64,000 bases of DNA from Mycobacterium lentiflavum (GTDB lineage Bacteria; Actinomycetota; Actinomycetes; Mycobacteriales; Mycobacteriaceae). A program made the translations under genes and the position numbers. Below are positions 19,905-27,933 of the stretch, piece after piece (position 1 is the first letter of the stretch; every line of letters starts with the position of its first letter). Location: the NCBI RefSeq assembly GCF_022374895.2, contig NZ_CP092423.2, positions 1,860,001 to 1,924,000 of the forward strand, written 5' to 3'. A model generated the notes under the pieces. It saw only the letters and a list, made by a program, of their open reading frames with translations, had not been told where the DNA came from and did no database searches.

Positions 19905-21635
19905 ATGGCGTTGGCCAGCGGCGCGGTTTTTGCCGGTTATACCGTCGCTCGAAGGCTCGGATCCGGGGTGACTGGAGATGTCTACCTTGTTCAGGATCCT
20001 CGTTCGGCGCGCTGGCAGGCGCTGAAAGTTCTTTCCCCGGCGCTGTCGTCGGACCGCCAGTTCCGTCGGGATTTCTTGTCCGAGACCCCGACGGTGACGA
20101 GCCTGCACCACCAGCACATCGTGGCGGTACACGACCGCGGCGACCACGACGAGCAACTGTGGATCGCGATGGACTACGTCGAGGGCAGCAACGCCGCACA
20201 GCTGCTCAAGGACCGCTTCCCGGCGGTGTGGCCGGTCGGTGAAGTGCTGGCGATCATCACCGCGGTGGCCGACGCACTGGACTATGCGCAGGCGCGCGGG
20301 GTGCTGCACCGCGACGTCAAGCCGGCCAACATTCTGCTGACCAACCCGGCCGACGGTGAGCAACGGATTCTGTTGTCGGACTTCGGCGTAGCCCGCCCAC
20401 TGGGCGAGCACGCCGGGGTGGTCGGCTCGCATGTCCCGGTCGGCACGGTGGGCTACGCCGCGCCCGAGCAGTTGATGGGCGCCGACGTCGATCGGCGCGC
20501 CGACCAGTATGCGTTGGCGGCGACGGCATTTCACCTGTTGACGGGCGCGCCGCCGACCGAGTACCTCAGTCCGTCCGCCGCGCTGCGCGAGTTGCTGGAA
20601 GGCGCACCGCGCAAACTCAGCGATCAGCGCCCGGAATTGGCGCAGCTGGATCGGGTGTTCTCGCGGGCGCTCGCCATCCGGCCCGCCGACCGGTTTGCGA
20701 GTTGCCGAGAGTTTGCCGACGCCGCCAATGCACTGTTCGTGGCCCAGCGGGGAGATCGGGGCGCCGAAGCTGTTCTTGTCCTCGACTACCCGGCATTGGG
20801 GTGGCCCGAAGGCCGGGTAGTCGAGGACCCCGAGGGCACCGAACCGGCGCGGACGGTCGCCTCCGATGCTTCCGATCCTGAGGCACCGGCCGGCCTGCCG
20901 ACGCGGCGCAGGCCCCGCAAGATCGTGGTCGGCGCCGCCGCGATCCTGCTGCTGGTCGGATTGTTCGCGTTCGGCCTCTACATCGGGCGCAAGATGGAGT
21001 CGACCGCGGCACGCGCGGCCAGTGCCCCTACCAGCGCACCCGCCCCGGCCGCAGTTCCGCCGCCCACCACCGCGTCCGGCCCGCCCACTGCGCTGGACGG
21101 TACCTATCGCCTCGATGCGCAGCGGTCCAAGGAGACCTTCGACTACACGCCGAGCCCGCAGCCGCCCGACGTCACGACCTGGTGGGCGTTGCGTTCGTCG
21201 TGCACGCCGTCGTACTGCTCGGCTGCTGCGGTGCTGCTGGACAACAACGACCACACCCAGCTGGCCAACGACGGCGGTCGTCCGGTCATCTTTCAGTTCA
21301 CCGATGGTCAATGGCAGGCGCGGCCGGAAACCGTGCCGCTGGCGTGCGTGGGACCGACCGGGATAGCCAAGTCGCAGACCACGGTGCAGACGCTGGCGTT
21401 GCGGCCCAATCCGCAGGGGGACCTGGTCGGCGAAATGGACCTCGTCGTGCAGACCAACGAGTGTGGTCAGCGCGGATCGGTGGTCCGGGTTCCCGCCACG
21501 CTGGCCCGCACCGCCGACACCCCGTCCGGCGTCTACGTGCCGGACCCCGTCTCGGTCCCCGAACCCACCGGCCCGCTCACCCCCGCACCCGCGGTGCCCG
21601 GCGCCACGAAGCCCACGGGCAAGCCCGGCGGCTGA
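19905..21635 (+). CDS. pknI: Serine/threonine protein kinase PknI
   Basis: A 576-residue membrane receptor-like kinase. The cytosolic kinase domain (about 10-275) has the glycine loop RLGSGVTGDVYLV, Lys 41, HRDVKPAN with Asp 137, DFG at 159-161 and a short activation loop ending in APEQL. A linker (280-338) is followed by one transmembrane segment (about 340-361), a Pro/Ala-rich stalk and an extracytoplasmic domain with four cysteines (SSCTPSYCS, LACVG, NECGQ). The catalytic-loop Arg is present, but the activation loop is short, as in M. tuberculosis PknI. The linker DNA holds a perfect 17-bp inverted repeat. The gene is linked in synteny to ffh and dacB2. Confidence 0.95.
   Translation: MALASGAVFAGYTVARRLGSGVTGDVYLVQDPRSARWQALKVLSPALSSDRQFRRDFLSETPTVTSLHHQHIVAVHDRGDHDEQLWIAMDYVEGSNAAQLLKDRFPAVWPVGEVLAIITAVADALDYAQARGVLHRDVKPANILLTNPADGEQRILLSDFGVARPLGEHAGVVGSHVPVGTVGYAAPEQLMGADVDRRADQYALAATAFHLLTGAPPTEYLSPSAALRELLEGAPRKLSDQRPELAQLDRVFSRALAIRPADRFASCREFADAANALFVAQRGDRGAEAVLVLDYPALGWPEGRVVEDPEGTEPARTVASDASDPEAPAGLPTRRRPRKIVVGAAAILLLVGLFAFGLYIGRKMESTAARAASAPTSAPAPAAVPPPTTASGPPTALDGTYRLDAQRSKETFDYTPSPQPPDVTTWWALRSSCTPSYCSAAAVLLDNNDHTQLANDGGRPVIFQFTDGQWQARPETVPLACVGPTGIAKSQTTVQTLALRPNPQGDLVGEMDLVVQTNECGQRGSVVRVPATLARTADTPSGVYVPDPVSVPEPTGPLTPAPAVPGATKPTGKPGG
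20778..20828 (+). repeat. Perfect 17-bp inverted repeat inside pknI
   Basis: The arms GTCCTCGACTACCCGGC (20778-20794) and GCCGGGTAGTCGAGGAC (20812-20828) are exact reverse complements around a 17-base loop. They encode the linker between kinase domain and membrane segment (about residues 292-308). A stem this long and GC-rich would be very stable in mRNA. It could also be an inverted duplication. Coding constraint alone does not explain such exact pairing. Confidence 0.85.
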
Positions 21636-21696
21636 CGTCCTCAGCACCGTGACCTGCGAAGCAATGCCGCGCGCCATGAAAGATTGCGAGTGCTCA

Positions 21697-21709
21697 CTAT
21701 CTATGATAG
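21697..21709 (+). promoter_or_regulatory. Promoter -10 inside a short palindrome before the N-acyl-D-amino-acid hydrolase gene
   Basis: CTATC-TAT-GATAG is a 13-base palindrome containing TATGAT (21702-21707), a near-consensus -10. A start site near 21713 would give a leader of about 25 bases ending in a good ribosome-binding site (GGAGG at 21728). The TetR gene downstream of this operon is a candidate regulator. Confidence 0.45.
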
Positions 21710-21737
21710 GTTCGCTCCAACAGAACCGGAGGCAACA

Positions 21738-23522
21738 ATGACTTACGACGTGATCATCCGCGATGGCTTGTGGTTTGACGGGACCGGCAGCGTGCCGCAC
21801 ACCCGCACGCTGGGTATCCGCGACGGCGTGGTGGCCACGGTGTCGTCCCGGCCGCTCGACGAGACGGGCTGCCCCGAGGTGATCGACGCGGCCGGCAAGT
21901 GGGTCGTGCCGGGCTTCATCGACGTGCACACCCATTACGACGCCGAGGTGCTGCTGGACCCGGGCCTGCGCGAGTCGGTGCGCCACGGTGTCACCACGGT
22001 GCTGCTGGGCATGTGCTCGCTGTCAACGGTCTACGCCAACACCGAAGACGCCGCCGACCTGTTCAGTCGGGTCGAGGCGGTGCCACGCGAATACGTGCAC
22101 GGCGCGCTGGAAACCAACCGGACCTGGACCAACGCCGCGGAATACATCGCGGCCGTCGACGCGCTGCCGCTCGGGCCGAATGTTGGCTCGCTGCTTGGGC
22201 ATTCGGACCTGCGCAGCACAGTGCTCGGGCTCGACCGAGCCACCGATGCCAGCGTCAAGCCCACCGACGCCGAACTGGACAAGATGGCGACGTTGCTCGA
22301 CGAGGCGCTGGAAGCCGGAATGCTGGGCATGTCAGGCATGGACGCCGCGATCGACAAACTCGACGGCGACCGCTTCCGCTCGCGGGCACTGCCGTCCACC
22401 TTCGCGACCTGGCGAGAGCGGCGCAAGCTGATCAAGGTGCTGCGCAAGCGCGGCCGCATCCTGCAGAGCGCGCCCGACGTCAACAGGGCGGCCACGGCGA
22501 TCATGTTCTTCCTGGAAAGCAGCCGAATGTTCGGACGCCGCAAGGGTGTTCGGATGAGTCTGCTGGTGTCGGCGGACGCCAAGTCCAACCCGCTGGCCGT
22601 CTACGTGTTCGGGCCGGCGACGCGGCTGGCGAACAAGGTGTTGGGCTCGAGCGTGCGGTTCCAGCATCTGCCGGTGCCGTTCGAGTTGTACTCCGACGGC
22701 ATCGACCTGCCGGTCTTCGAAGAGTTCGGGGCGGGCACCGCCGCGCTGCACTTGCGTGACCAGTTGCAGCGCAACGAGTTACTGGCCGACGAGACCTACC
22801 GCCGCGAGTTCCGCAAGCAGTTCGACCGCATCAAGCTGGGCCCGTCGTTGTGGCACCGCGACTTCCACGACGCCGTCATCGTCGAGTGCCCCGATAAGTC
22901 GTTGATCGGCAAGAGCTTTGGCGCGATCGCCGACGAACGCGGACTGCACCCGCTCGACGCCTTCCTGGACGTGCTCGTCGAAAACGGTGAACGCAATGTG
23001 CGATGGACCACCATCGTTGCCAACCACCGGCCCAAGCTGCTCAACGCGCTGGCCAACGAGGAAAGCGTGCACATGGGCTTCTCGGATGCCGGTGCGCACC
23101 TGCGCAATATGGCCTTCTACAACTTCGGAATCAAGCTGCTCAAGCGAACTCGCGACGCCTACCGCGCGGGTGCGCCGTTCATGACCACCGAACGGGCCGT
23201 GCACCGGCTGACCGGTGAGCTGGCGGACTGGTTCGGCATCGACGCCGGAACGCTGCGGCAGGGCGACCGCGCCGACTTCGTGGTGATCGACCCGGCCGGC
23301 CTGAACGACGAGGTCGAGGCCTACCACGAGGAAGAGGTGCCCTTCTATGGCGGCCTGCGACGCATGGTCAACCGCAACGACGATGCCGTCGTCGCGACGG
23401 GTGTGGGCGGCGCCGTGGTCTTCCGCGCGGGCCAGTTCCGCGAGGGCTACGGGCAGACCGTGAAGTCGGGCCGTTACCTGCGGGCGGGTCAGCGCACCCG
23501 GGCCTCGGCCGCACTGGTCTGA
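21738..23522 (+). CDS. N-acyl-D-amino-acid deacylase-like amidohydrolase
   Basis: A 594-residue cytosolic enzyme, the counterpart of Rv2913c. It begins with the DVIIRDGLWFDGTG strand typical of D-aminoacylases. The metal motif FIDVHTHYDAEVLLDP (HxH) follows near residue 65, and SVRHGVTTVLLGMC carries the metal-bridging Cys region. A late catalytic Asp is in MGFSDAGAHLRNMAF. The C-terminus has the closing ADFVVIDP strand. A clear ribosome-binding site sets ATG 21738. The name follows the family; the substrate is not known. It is followed after 11 bases by a TetR gene, likely in one operon. Confidence 0.88.
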   Translation: MTYDVIIRDGLWFDGTGSVPHTRTLGIRDGVVATVSSRPLDETGCPEVIDAAGKWVVPGFIDVHTHYDAEVLLDPGLRESVRHGVTTVLLGMCSLSTVYANTEDAADLFSRVEAVPREYVHGALETNRTWTNAAEYIAAVDALPLGPNVGSLLGHSDLRSTVLGLDRATDASVKPTDAELDKMATLLDEALEAGMLGMSGMDAAIDKLDGDRFRSRALPSTFATWRERRKLIKVLRKRGRILQSAPDVNRAATAIMFFLESSRMFGRRKGVRMSLLVSADAKSNPLAVYVFGPATRLANKVLGSSVRFQHLPVPFELYSDGIDLPVFEEFGAGTAALHLRDQLQRNELLADETYRREFRKQFDRIKLGPSLWHRDFHDAVIVECPDKSLIGKSFGAIADERGLHPLDAFLDVLVENGERNVRWTTIVANHRPKLLNALANEESVHMGFSDAGAHLRNMAFYNFGIKLLKRTRDAYRAGAPFMTTERAVHRLTGELADWFGIDAGTLRQGDRADFVVIDPAGLNDEVEAYHEEEVPFYGGLRRMVNRNDDAVVATGVGGAVVFRAGQFREGYGQTVKSGRYLRAGQRTRASAALV

Positions 23523-23533
23523 GCGGGTCCCCG

Positions 23534-24133
23534 ATGGCCAGAACCCAGCAACAACGCCGCGAGGAGACCGTCGGGCGGCTCCTCGAGGCGTCCATCGCCA
23601 GCATCGTCGAGGTCGGCTACGCCCGGGCATCGGCGGCGGTGATCACCAAGGCGGCCGGGGTGTCGGTCGGTGCGCTGTTCCGTCACTTCGAGACGATGAG
23701 CGACTTCATGGCGGCGACGGCGTCGGAGGTGCTGCGCCGGCAGGTGGAGTCCTTCACCAAGCAGGTCGCCCAGATCCCGGCCGACCGGCCTGCGCTGGTA
23801 GCGGCGCTGACGATTCTGCGGGACATCACCGGCGGTCCCACCAACGCGGTGCTCTACGAACTGATGATCGCGGCGCGCACCGACGAGAAGCTCAAGGCCC
23901 ATCTGCGCGACGTGCTGGCGCAGTACACCGCGAAGATTCTCGACGCCGCACGGGCGCTGCCGGGCGCCGACGCCATCGGCGAGGAGACGTTCCCGGTGCT
24001 GGTGGCGTTGATGACTAACGTCTTCGACGGCGCGGCAATCGTGCGCGGGATCTTCCCGGAACCCGATATCGAAGAGCAACGAATTGCGTTGCTATCCAAG
24101 CTGATAACCGGGCTCGTTCCGAACGAGATTTAG
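23534..24133 (+). CDS. TetR-family transcriptional regulator
   Basis: A 199-residue DNA-binding repressor, the counterpart of Rv2912c. The N-terminal helix-turn-helix is visible: RREETVGRLLEASIASIVEVGYARASAAVITKAAGVSVGALFRHFETMSDFM, with the recognition helix at GVSVGALFRHF. The rest is the helical ligand and dimer domain. It follows the deacylase gene by 11 bases, so control of that operon is plausible but unproven. Its stop codon overlaps the convergent dacB2 stop by four bases. Confidence 0.92.
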   Translation: MARTQQQRREETVGRLLEASIASIVEVGYARASAAVITKAAGVSVGALFRHFETMSDFMAATASEVLRRQVESFTKQVAQIPADRPALVAALTILRDITGGPTNAVLYELMIAARTDEKLKAHLRDVLAQYTAKILDAARALPGADAIGEETFPVLVALMTNVFDGAAIVRGIFPEPDIEEQRIALLSKLITGLVPNEI

Positions 24134-24999
24134 AGCGAGCCGATGCTCGACGACGGGTTGAGCGCGAAGCCCCAGTCGAACAGGCTGCCCGCCTGATCCC
24201 AATACGTCGGTCCGCCCGGCTTGACCATCCCGTACATCATCGCGACCACCAGCCGGCGGCCACCGCGCGACGCGGCACCGACGAAGGTCTTGCGGGCCGC
24301 GTTGGTGAACCCGGTCTTGCCGCCGATGGCGCCCGGATAACGAGTCAGCAGCTCGTCCTGGTTGGTGATCGGCTGATCGCCGTTATCGGCGGGGAACATC
24401 GCCGACGGTTCGGCCGTGATGTGGGCGAACATCGGGTTGGCCATCGCGGCCCGGAAGATGACGGCCAGGTCGTGCGCGCTCGAGGCCCCCGGGCCGCCGG
24501 GGCCGTCCAGACCGGACGGGGTGGCGGCGTGCGTGCTGGTCGCCCCGAGGGAGGCGGCCTTGGCGTTCATCTTGGCCACCGTGGCGTCGGCGCCGCCCAT
24601 CAGATGCGCCAACGTGTTGGCCGCGTCGTTGCCGGATACCAGCAGCAGGCCGTCGAGCAGTTGGCGTGCGGTGTAGACGCGGCCGGGCTTGATGCCGACG
24701 CAGTTGCACTCGACCTGGGTGTCGGCGACGTCGGCGACGACCGTCGAGTCCATGCTCACCTCGTCCAACGCCACCAGTGCCAACAGCACCTTGATCGTGC
24801 TCGCGGGAGGATGGACCGCGTACTGGTCGCGACCGGCCAGCACCCGACCGCTGTCCAGGTCGGCCAGGATCCACGTCTGCGCCGGGCCGTCGGGGATCGG
24901 GACCGAGCCGATCGGCTGCATATCGTCGGCCCAGGAGGCGGGGGCGGTGACACCGGCGACGGTCAGCAGCGCAGCAGCTGCGGCGATGAGTTTCCGCAT
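24130..24999 (-). CDS. dacB2: D-alanyl-D-alanine carboxypeptidase DacB2
   Basis: A 289-residue exported penicillin-binding protein that trims the terminal D-Ala of peptidoglycan stem peptides. A signal peptide (MRKLIAAAAALLTVAGVTAPASWA) is followed by the three active-site motifs: STIK with Ser 67 and Lys 70, SGN at 122-124 and KTG at 228-230. The start ATG 24999 is fixed by the signal peptide. The frame extends further upstream but without sense. It is convergent with the TetR gene. It is the counterpart of Rv2911. Confidence 0.95.
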   Translation of the reverse strand: MRKLIAAAAALLTVAGVTAPASWADDMQPIGSVPIPDGPAQTWILADLDSGRVLAGRDQYAVHPPASTIKVLLALVALDEVSMDSTVVADVADTQVECNCVGIKPGRVYTARQLLDGLLLVSGNDAANTLAHLMGGADATVAKMNAKAASLGATSTHAATPSGLDGPGGPGASSAHDLAVIFRAAMANPMFAHITAEPSAMFPADNGDQPITNQDELLTRYPGAIGGKTGFTNAARKTFVGAASRGGRRLVVAMMYGMVKPGGPTYWDQAGSLFDWGFALNPSSSIGSL

Positions 25000-25042
25000 G
25001 GGCGCACAGTGTAACTTCCGGGCCTGGCCGACGCCTGCTGCC

Positions 25043-25405
25043 TCACGGGCACCAGGGCGGAACCGGGCAGAACGGCAGCGTGGGCAAGGGGAGATAGGAC
25101 GTCTGGGTGGGCACCGGCCCCGGCGGCGGCGGGTGCTTGAACGGCAGCGAGGACCACGAGTAGAAGACGCCGGTGCCGGTGTCGTGCACGCCCGCGTAGT
25201 CCCAGTAGAAGTCGTGGCAGACGTTCGGGTCCCACGGAATGGGCCGGCCCGCCGGATCCGGGTCGCCCGGGCACCAGCGCTGACACGAGCTGCCCGGTGC
25301 GCAACTCCCGGGAGCGGCCTGGGCAAAGCGGTCGGTGACGCCGGGTGCCCCGAAGCCGGCCCACACCAACACCGTCGTTGCTAAGCAGGCAACTCCTGCT
25401 TTCAT
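25043..25405 (-). CDS. Small Cys/Pro-rich secreted protein
   Basis: A 120-residue protein with a signal peptide (MKAGVACLATTVLVWAGF...AQA, cleavage near residue 30). The mature part has six cysteines in CAPGSSCQRWCPGD, VCHDFYW, and FCPVPPWCP, many prolines and several Trp. This Cys/Trp/Pro composition with a WCPG motif recurs in small exported mycobacterial proteins of unknown function. I do not recognise a domain. It lies upstream of dacB2 in the same direction but 43 bases away. A purine-rich GAGGAG lies about 13 bases before the ATG. Confidence 0.7.
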   Translation of the reverse strand: MKAGVACLATTVLVWAGFGAPGVTDRFAQAAPGSCAPGSSCQRWCPGDPDPAGRPIPWDPNVCHDFYWDYAGVHDTGTGVFYSWSSLPFKHPPPPGPVPTQTSYLPLPTLPFCPVPPWCP

Positions 25406-25466
25406 AGCAGGGATTATTCTCCTCGCCTGCTTTGCGCGGTAGCGCGACTTTCCGGCCTGTCGCTGA

Positions 25467-25483
25467 CCGGGTGTTGAATCGAT
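25467..25483 (+). promoter_or_regulatory. Promoter-like element, copy 1
   Basis: CCGGGTGTTGAATCGAT lies four bases before the GTG of the AhpD-like gene. The same 17 bases occur before the next gene (25998-26014), again ending a few bases before the start codon. The TTGAAT part sits where a -10 of a leaderless transcript would be. It reads as a shared core promoter or operator. Confidence 0.45.
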
Positions 25484-25486
25484 CGC

Positions 25487-25963
25487 GTGGGTGAACGAAT
25501 CGATTACGAAGCCGTCGCCCCGCGGGGTGTGAAACTACTCGGCGGCGTGTACCTCTACGTCAGTCAGTCGGGCCTGTCGCCGGTGCTGCTGACCTGCGTG
25601 TATCTACGAGTGTCATTGATCAACGGCTGCGCCTACTGCATCGATATGCACTCGCGGGACTTGCGCGAACTGGGGGTATCGAATGAAAAGATCGCGCTGG
25701 TTCCGGTGTGGGAGGAAGCCGCTGAACTGTTCGACGCTCGCGAGCGCGCCGCCTTGGCGTGGGCCGAAACCGTCACTCGCGTATCGAGCACGGGCGTGCC
25801 CGACAGCGCGTATGCGGCGGCATCCGAACACTTCGACGAGAAGGAATTGGTCGACCTCACGATCGCGATCGCGACGATGAACACCTACAACCGGTTGGCG
25901 ATCGGCTTCCGCCGCACACCGGCCGCCGTGTCCGCGAAACAGGCTGAAACACAAGGGAACTGA
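25487..25963 (+). CDS. Carboxymuconolactone decarboxylase/AhpD-fold protein
   Basis: A 158-residue cytosolic helical protein with the AhpD-like redox motif CAYCIDMH (Cys 48, Cys 51, His 55), spaced as in alkylhydroperoxidase-core proteins. These act as peroxidases or as small-molecule decarboxylases; the intact CxxC-xxx-H favours a redox role. It starts at GTG 25487, with no ribosome-binding site but a promoter-like element directly upstream. It is not in the H37Rv order as I recall it. It shares its start-region element with the following SnoaL-like gene, so the two are probably co-regulated. Confidence 0.85.
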   Translation: MGERIDYEAVAPRGVKLLGGVYLYVSQSGLSPVLLTCVYLRVSLINGCAYCIDMHSRDLRELGVSNEKIALVPVWEEAAELFDARERAALAWAETVTRVSSTGVPDSAYAAASEHFDEKELVDLTIAIATMNTYNRLAIGFRRTPAAVSAKQAETQGN

Positions 25964-25997
25964 CGAGTACTCGGGGTGCCTGGTCGCCCCCGTCGCC

Positions 25998-26014
25998 CCG
26001 GGTGTTGAATCGAT
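25998..26014 (+). promoter_or_regulatory. Promoter-like element, copy 2
   Basis: An exact copy of the 17-base CCGGGTGTTGAATCGAT element found before the AhpD-like gene. It lies two bases before ATG 26017. Confidence 0.45.
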
Positions 26015-26016
26015 GC

Positions 26017-26448
26017 ATGTTGAGCCTGGCCGAAATTTCTGACCGTCTGGAGATCCAGCAGCTGATGGTGGACTATTCCACCGCTATCGACCAGCGGCGA
26101 TTCGACGATTTGGACAAGGTCTTCACAGAAGACGCCTACATCGACTACACGGCCCTCGGAGGAATCGAAGGCCGTTACCCCGAGGTCAAGAAATGGCTCT
26201 CCGAGGTGCTGCCGGGCTTTCCGGTGTATGCGCACATGCTCGGGAACTTCTCGGTCCAGATCGACGGCGACAAGGCCTCGTCGCGGGTGATCTGCTTCAA
26301 CCCCATGGTCTTTCCCGGCGACGCCGGCAAACCGGGGGACCAGGTGATGTTCTGCGGGCTCTGGTACGACGACGAGTTCGTGCGCACCCCGGACGGCTGG
26401 CGGATGACGCGCCGAGTCGAGACGAAGGTCTTTCAGAAGATCATGTGA
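26017..26448 (+). CDS. SnoaL/NTF2-like protein
   Basis: A 143-residue cytosolic protein of the NTF2 fold, the counterpart of Rv2910c. It opens with the helix AEISDRLEIQQLMVDYSTAIDQRRFDDLDKVFTEDAYIDY, the hallmark of SnoaL-like ketosteroid-isomerase-fold proteins. It ends with the strand pair GWRMTRRVETKVF. ATG 26017 is chosen because it follows the repeated promoter-like element; GTG 26002 would place that element inside the gene. The function is unknown: the fold serves isomerases, dehydratases and binding proteins. Confidence 0.82.
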   Translation: MLSLAEISDRLEIQQLMVDYSTAIDQRRFDDLDKVFTEDAYIDYTALGGIEGRYPEVKKWLSEVLPGFPVYAHMLGNFSVQIDGDKASSRVICFNPMVFPGDAGKPGDQVMFCGLWYDDEFVRTPDGWRMTRRVETKVFQKIM

Positions 26449-26478
26449 TGCGGCGCGCCGGTTGGGCCGGGCGCCGGG

Positions 26479-26814
26479 TCAGTGCCCTTGTCCGCGGGGT
26501 TGGTTGGCCAGATAGCACTGCACTCGCTTGGCGGCATCGGCCGGGCTGACGCCCATGGTCACCAGAATCTGGGTCACTTGGGCGGAGGGAATGCCGGAGT
26601 CGAGATCGTTCTGGATGATGTGGACGCTCGGAAACCAGAATTCCGCATTTACCCCCGGCGGCGGCGGCTTCGTGTCGCCGCCCACGCACTCGGCGTAACC
26701 TTCGATGCCGGTCGCAGCGTGCGCGGACGGCGCCCCCACCAGCGCGACTGGGGCGCTGAGCGCGGCGGCGATGGCTAAGGGGCCAGTCACTCGCCGGCCC
26801 CAGCTGAAATTCAT
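26479..26814 (-). CDS. Small secreted protein of unknown function
   Basis: A 111-residue exported protein. An Arg-containing signal peptide ([29 protein letters not shown]) is followed by a mature part of about 80 residues with two cysteines (YAECVGG and VQCYLAN), which could form one disulfide. The end, [18 protein letters not shown], is a helix. It loosely recalls the DUF732 type of small mycobacterial secreted proteins, but I would not name it so. ATG 26814 is preferred over 26820. It is convergent with the SnoaL-like gene and divergent from rpsP. Confidence 0.65.
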   Translation of the reverse strand: MNFSWGRRVTGPLAIAAALSAPVALVGAPSAHAATGIEGYAECVGGDTKPPPPGVNAEFWFPSVHIIQNDLDSGIPSAQVTQILVTMGVSPADAAKRVQCYLANQPRGQGH

Positions 26815-26960
26815 CTGCATCGATCGGCTCCCTACTGTCGCCCCCGCTGAATCCTATCCAGTTCGAAGTCCCACGTCGCCGAAAGTCGCCGGTGAATTAC
26901 CCTGCTGCAGACTGGTCAGCTCTTTCGGCCGCGTGAATTTCTGCCGAAGCCCCTCGTTCT

Positions 26961-26968
26961 GGCACAAT
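26961..26968 (+). promoter_or_regulatory. Likely rpsP operon -10 (GGCACAAT)
   Basis: The 292-base gap before rpsP contains TTCTGGCACAAT. The same GGCACAAT lies before rplS and dxr, which supports CACAAT as a used -10. The start site would be near 26975, giving a leader of about 130 bases. I saw no clear -35 and no gene in the gap. Confidence 0.4.
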
Positions 26969-27106
26969 AGGCGGCTGTCCGCCGCGCGACCCGCCCCGTC
27001 ACCGGGGTGCTTGTTCGGCGGTCATACACGCGAGGCAAAACCGGATCCGGGCATCCTGCCCCGGTCGCTGAATTGCAGCGTGACACCCAGGAGAAAACGC
27101 TTAATC

Positions 27107-27670
27107 ATGGCTGTCAAGATCAAGCTCACTCGGCTTGGCAAGATCCGCAATCCCCAGTACCGCATCGCCGTCGCCGACGCGCGCAACCGCCGCGACGGCC
27201 GCTCGATCGAGGTGATCGGCCGGTACCACCCGAAGGAAGACCCCAGCCTGATCGAGATCGACTCGGAGCGGGCCCAGTACTGGCTTTCGGTGGGCGCGCA
27301 GCCGACCGAGCCGGTCGTGAAGCTGCTCAAGATCACCGGCGACTGGCAGAAATTCAAGGGCCTGCCCGGCACCGAGGGCAGCCTGCAGGTGGCCCCGGCC
27401 AAGCCCAGCAAGCTGGAGCTGTTCAACGCCGCGCTGGCCGAGGCCGACGGCGGACCGACCACCGAAGCCACCAAGCCGAAGAAGAAGGCCCCGGCTAAGA
27501 AGGCCGCCAAGGCCGACGAGGCGCAGGCCGCAACCGAAGCCCCGACTGAAACCGAAGCCCCGGCTGAAACCGAGGCCCCGGCCGAGCCGGCCGCCAAGGC
27601 CGACGAAGTGCAGGCCGCCGACGCGCCCGCCGAGGCCGCCGAGCAGCCCGAACCGACCACCGAAAGCTGA
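27107..27670 (+). CDS. rpsP: 30S ribosomal protein S16 with long acidic tail
   Basis: Residues 1-85 are a standard S16 ([31 protein letters not shown]), which is needed for 30S assembly. At 187 residues it is about twice the bacterial norm. The tail is rich in Lys, Ala, Glu and Pro and includes three tandem TEAPxE hexapeptides. Tails of this type occur in mycobacterial S16 and vary in length. It starts a run of rpsP, a KH protein, rimM and trmD with gaps of 3-12 bases. ATG 27107 follows a GGAG at 27090. Confidence 0.96.
   Translation: MAVKIKLTRLGKIRNPQYRIAVADARNRRDGRSIEVIGRYHPKEDPSLIEIDSERAQYWLSVGAQPTEPVVKLLKITGDWQKFKGLPGTEGSLQVAPAKPSKLELFNAALAEADGGPTTEATKPKKKAPAKKAAKADEAQAATEAPTETEAPAETEAPAEPAAKADEVQAADAPAEAAEQPEPTTES
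27533..27586 (+). repeat. Three 18-bp tandem repeats in the rpsP tail
   Basis: ACCGAAGCCCCGACTGAA and two close variants follow each other in frame and encode [18 protein letters not shown]. Such in-frame repeats can expand or contract without harming the S16 fold. Confidence 0.8.
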
Positions 27671-27678
27671 CAGCCGCA

Positions 27679-27921
27679 ATGAGTACGGTCGTCGTCGACG
27701 CAGTTGAACATCTGGTCCGCGGAATCGTGGACAACCCGGACGATGTCCGGGTGGACCTGGTGACGAGCCGGCGTGGGCGCACTGTCGAGGTGCATGTCCA
27801 TCCCGAGGATCTGGGCAAGGTGATCGGCCGCGGCGGACGTACCGCGACCGCGTTGCGCACGCTGGTCGCCGGTATCGGGGGCCGCGGTATCCGTGTCGAC
27901 GTGGTGGATACCGACCAGTAG
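27679..27921 (+). CDS. khpA: KH-domain RNA-binding protein (KhpA family)
   Basis: An 80-residue single KH-domain protein. The RNA-binding GxxG loop is in GKVIGRGGRTATALRTLV. It is the counterpart of Rv2908c. KhpA proteins bind many small RNAs and mRNAs, and in some Gram-positives they affect cell elongation. It lies eight bases after rpsP and 12 before rimM, the conserved position in actinobacteria and firmicutes. Confidence 0.93.
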   Translation: MSTVVVDAVEHLVRGIVDNPDDVRVDLVTSRRGRTVEVHVHPEDLGKVIGRGGRTATALRTLVAGIGGRGIRVDVVDTDQ

Positions 27922-27933
27922 ATCACCGCACTC

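Noticed and set aside
23534..24133. TetR protein as the factor binding the 17042-17089 operators
   Set aside because: It is 6 kb away in a different operon and its own upstream region lacks the motif.
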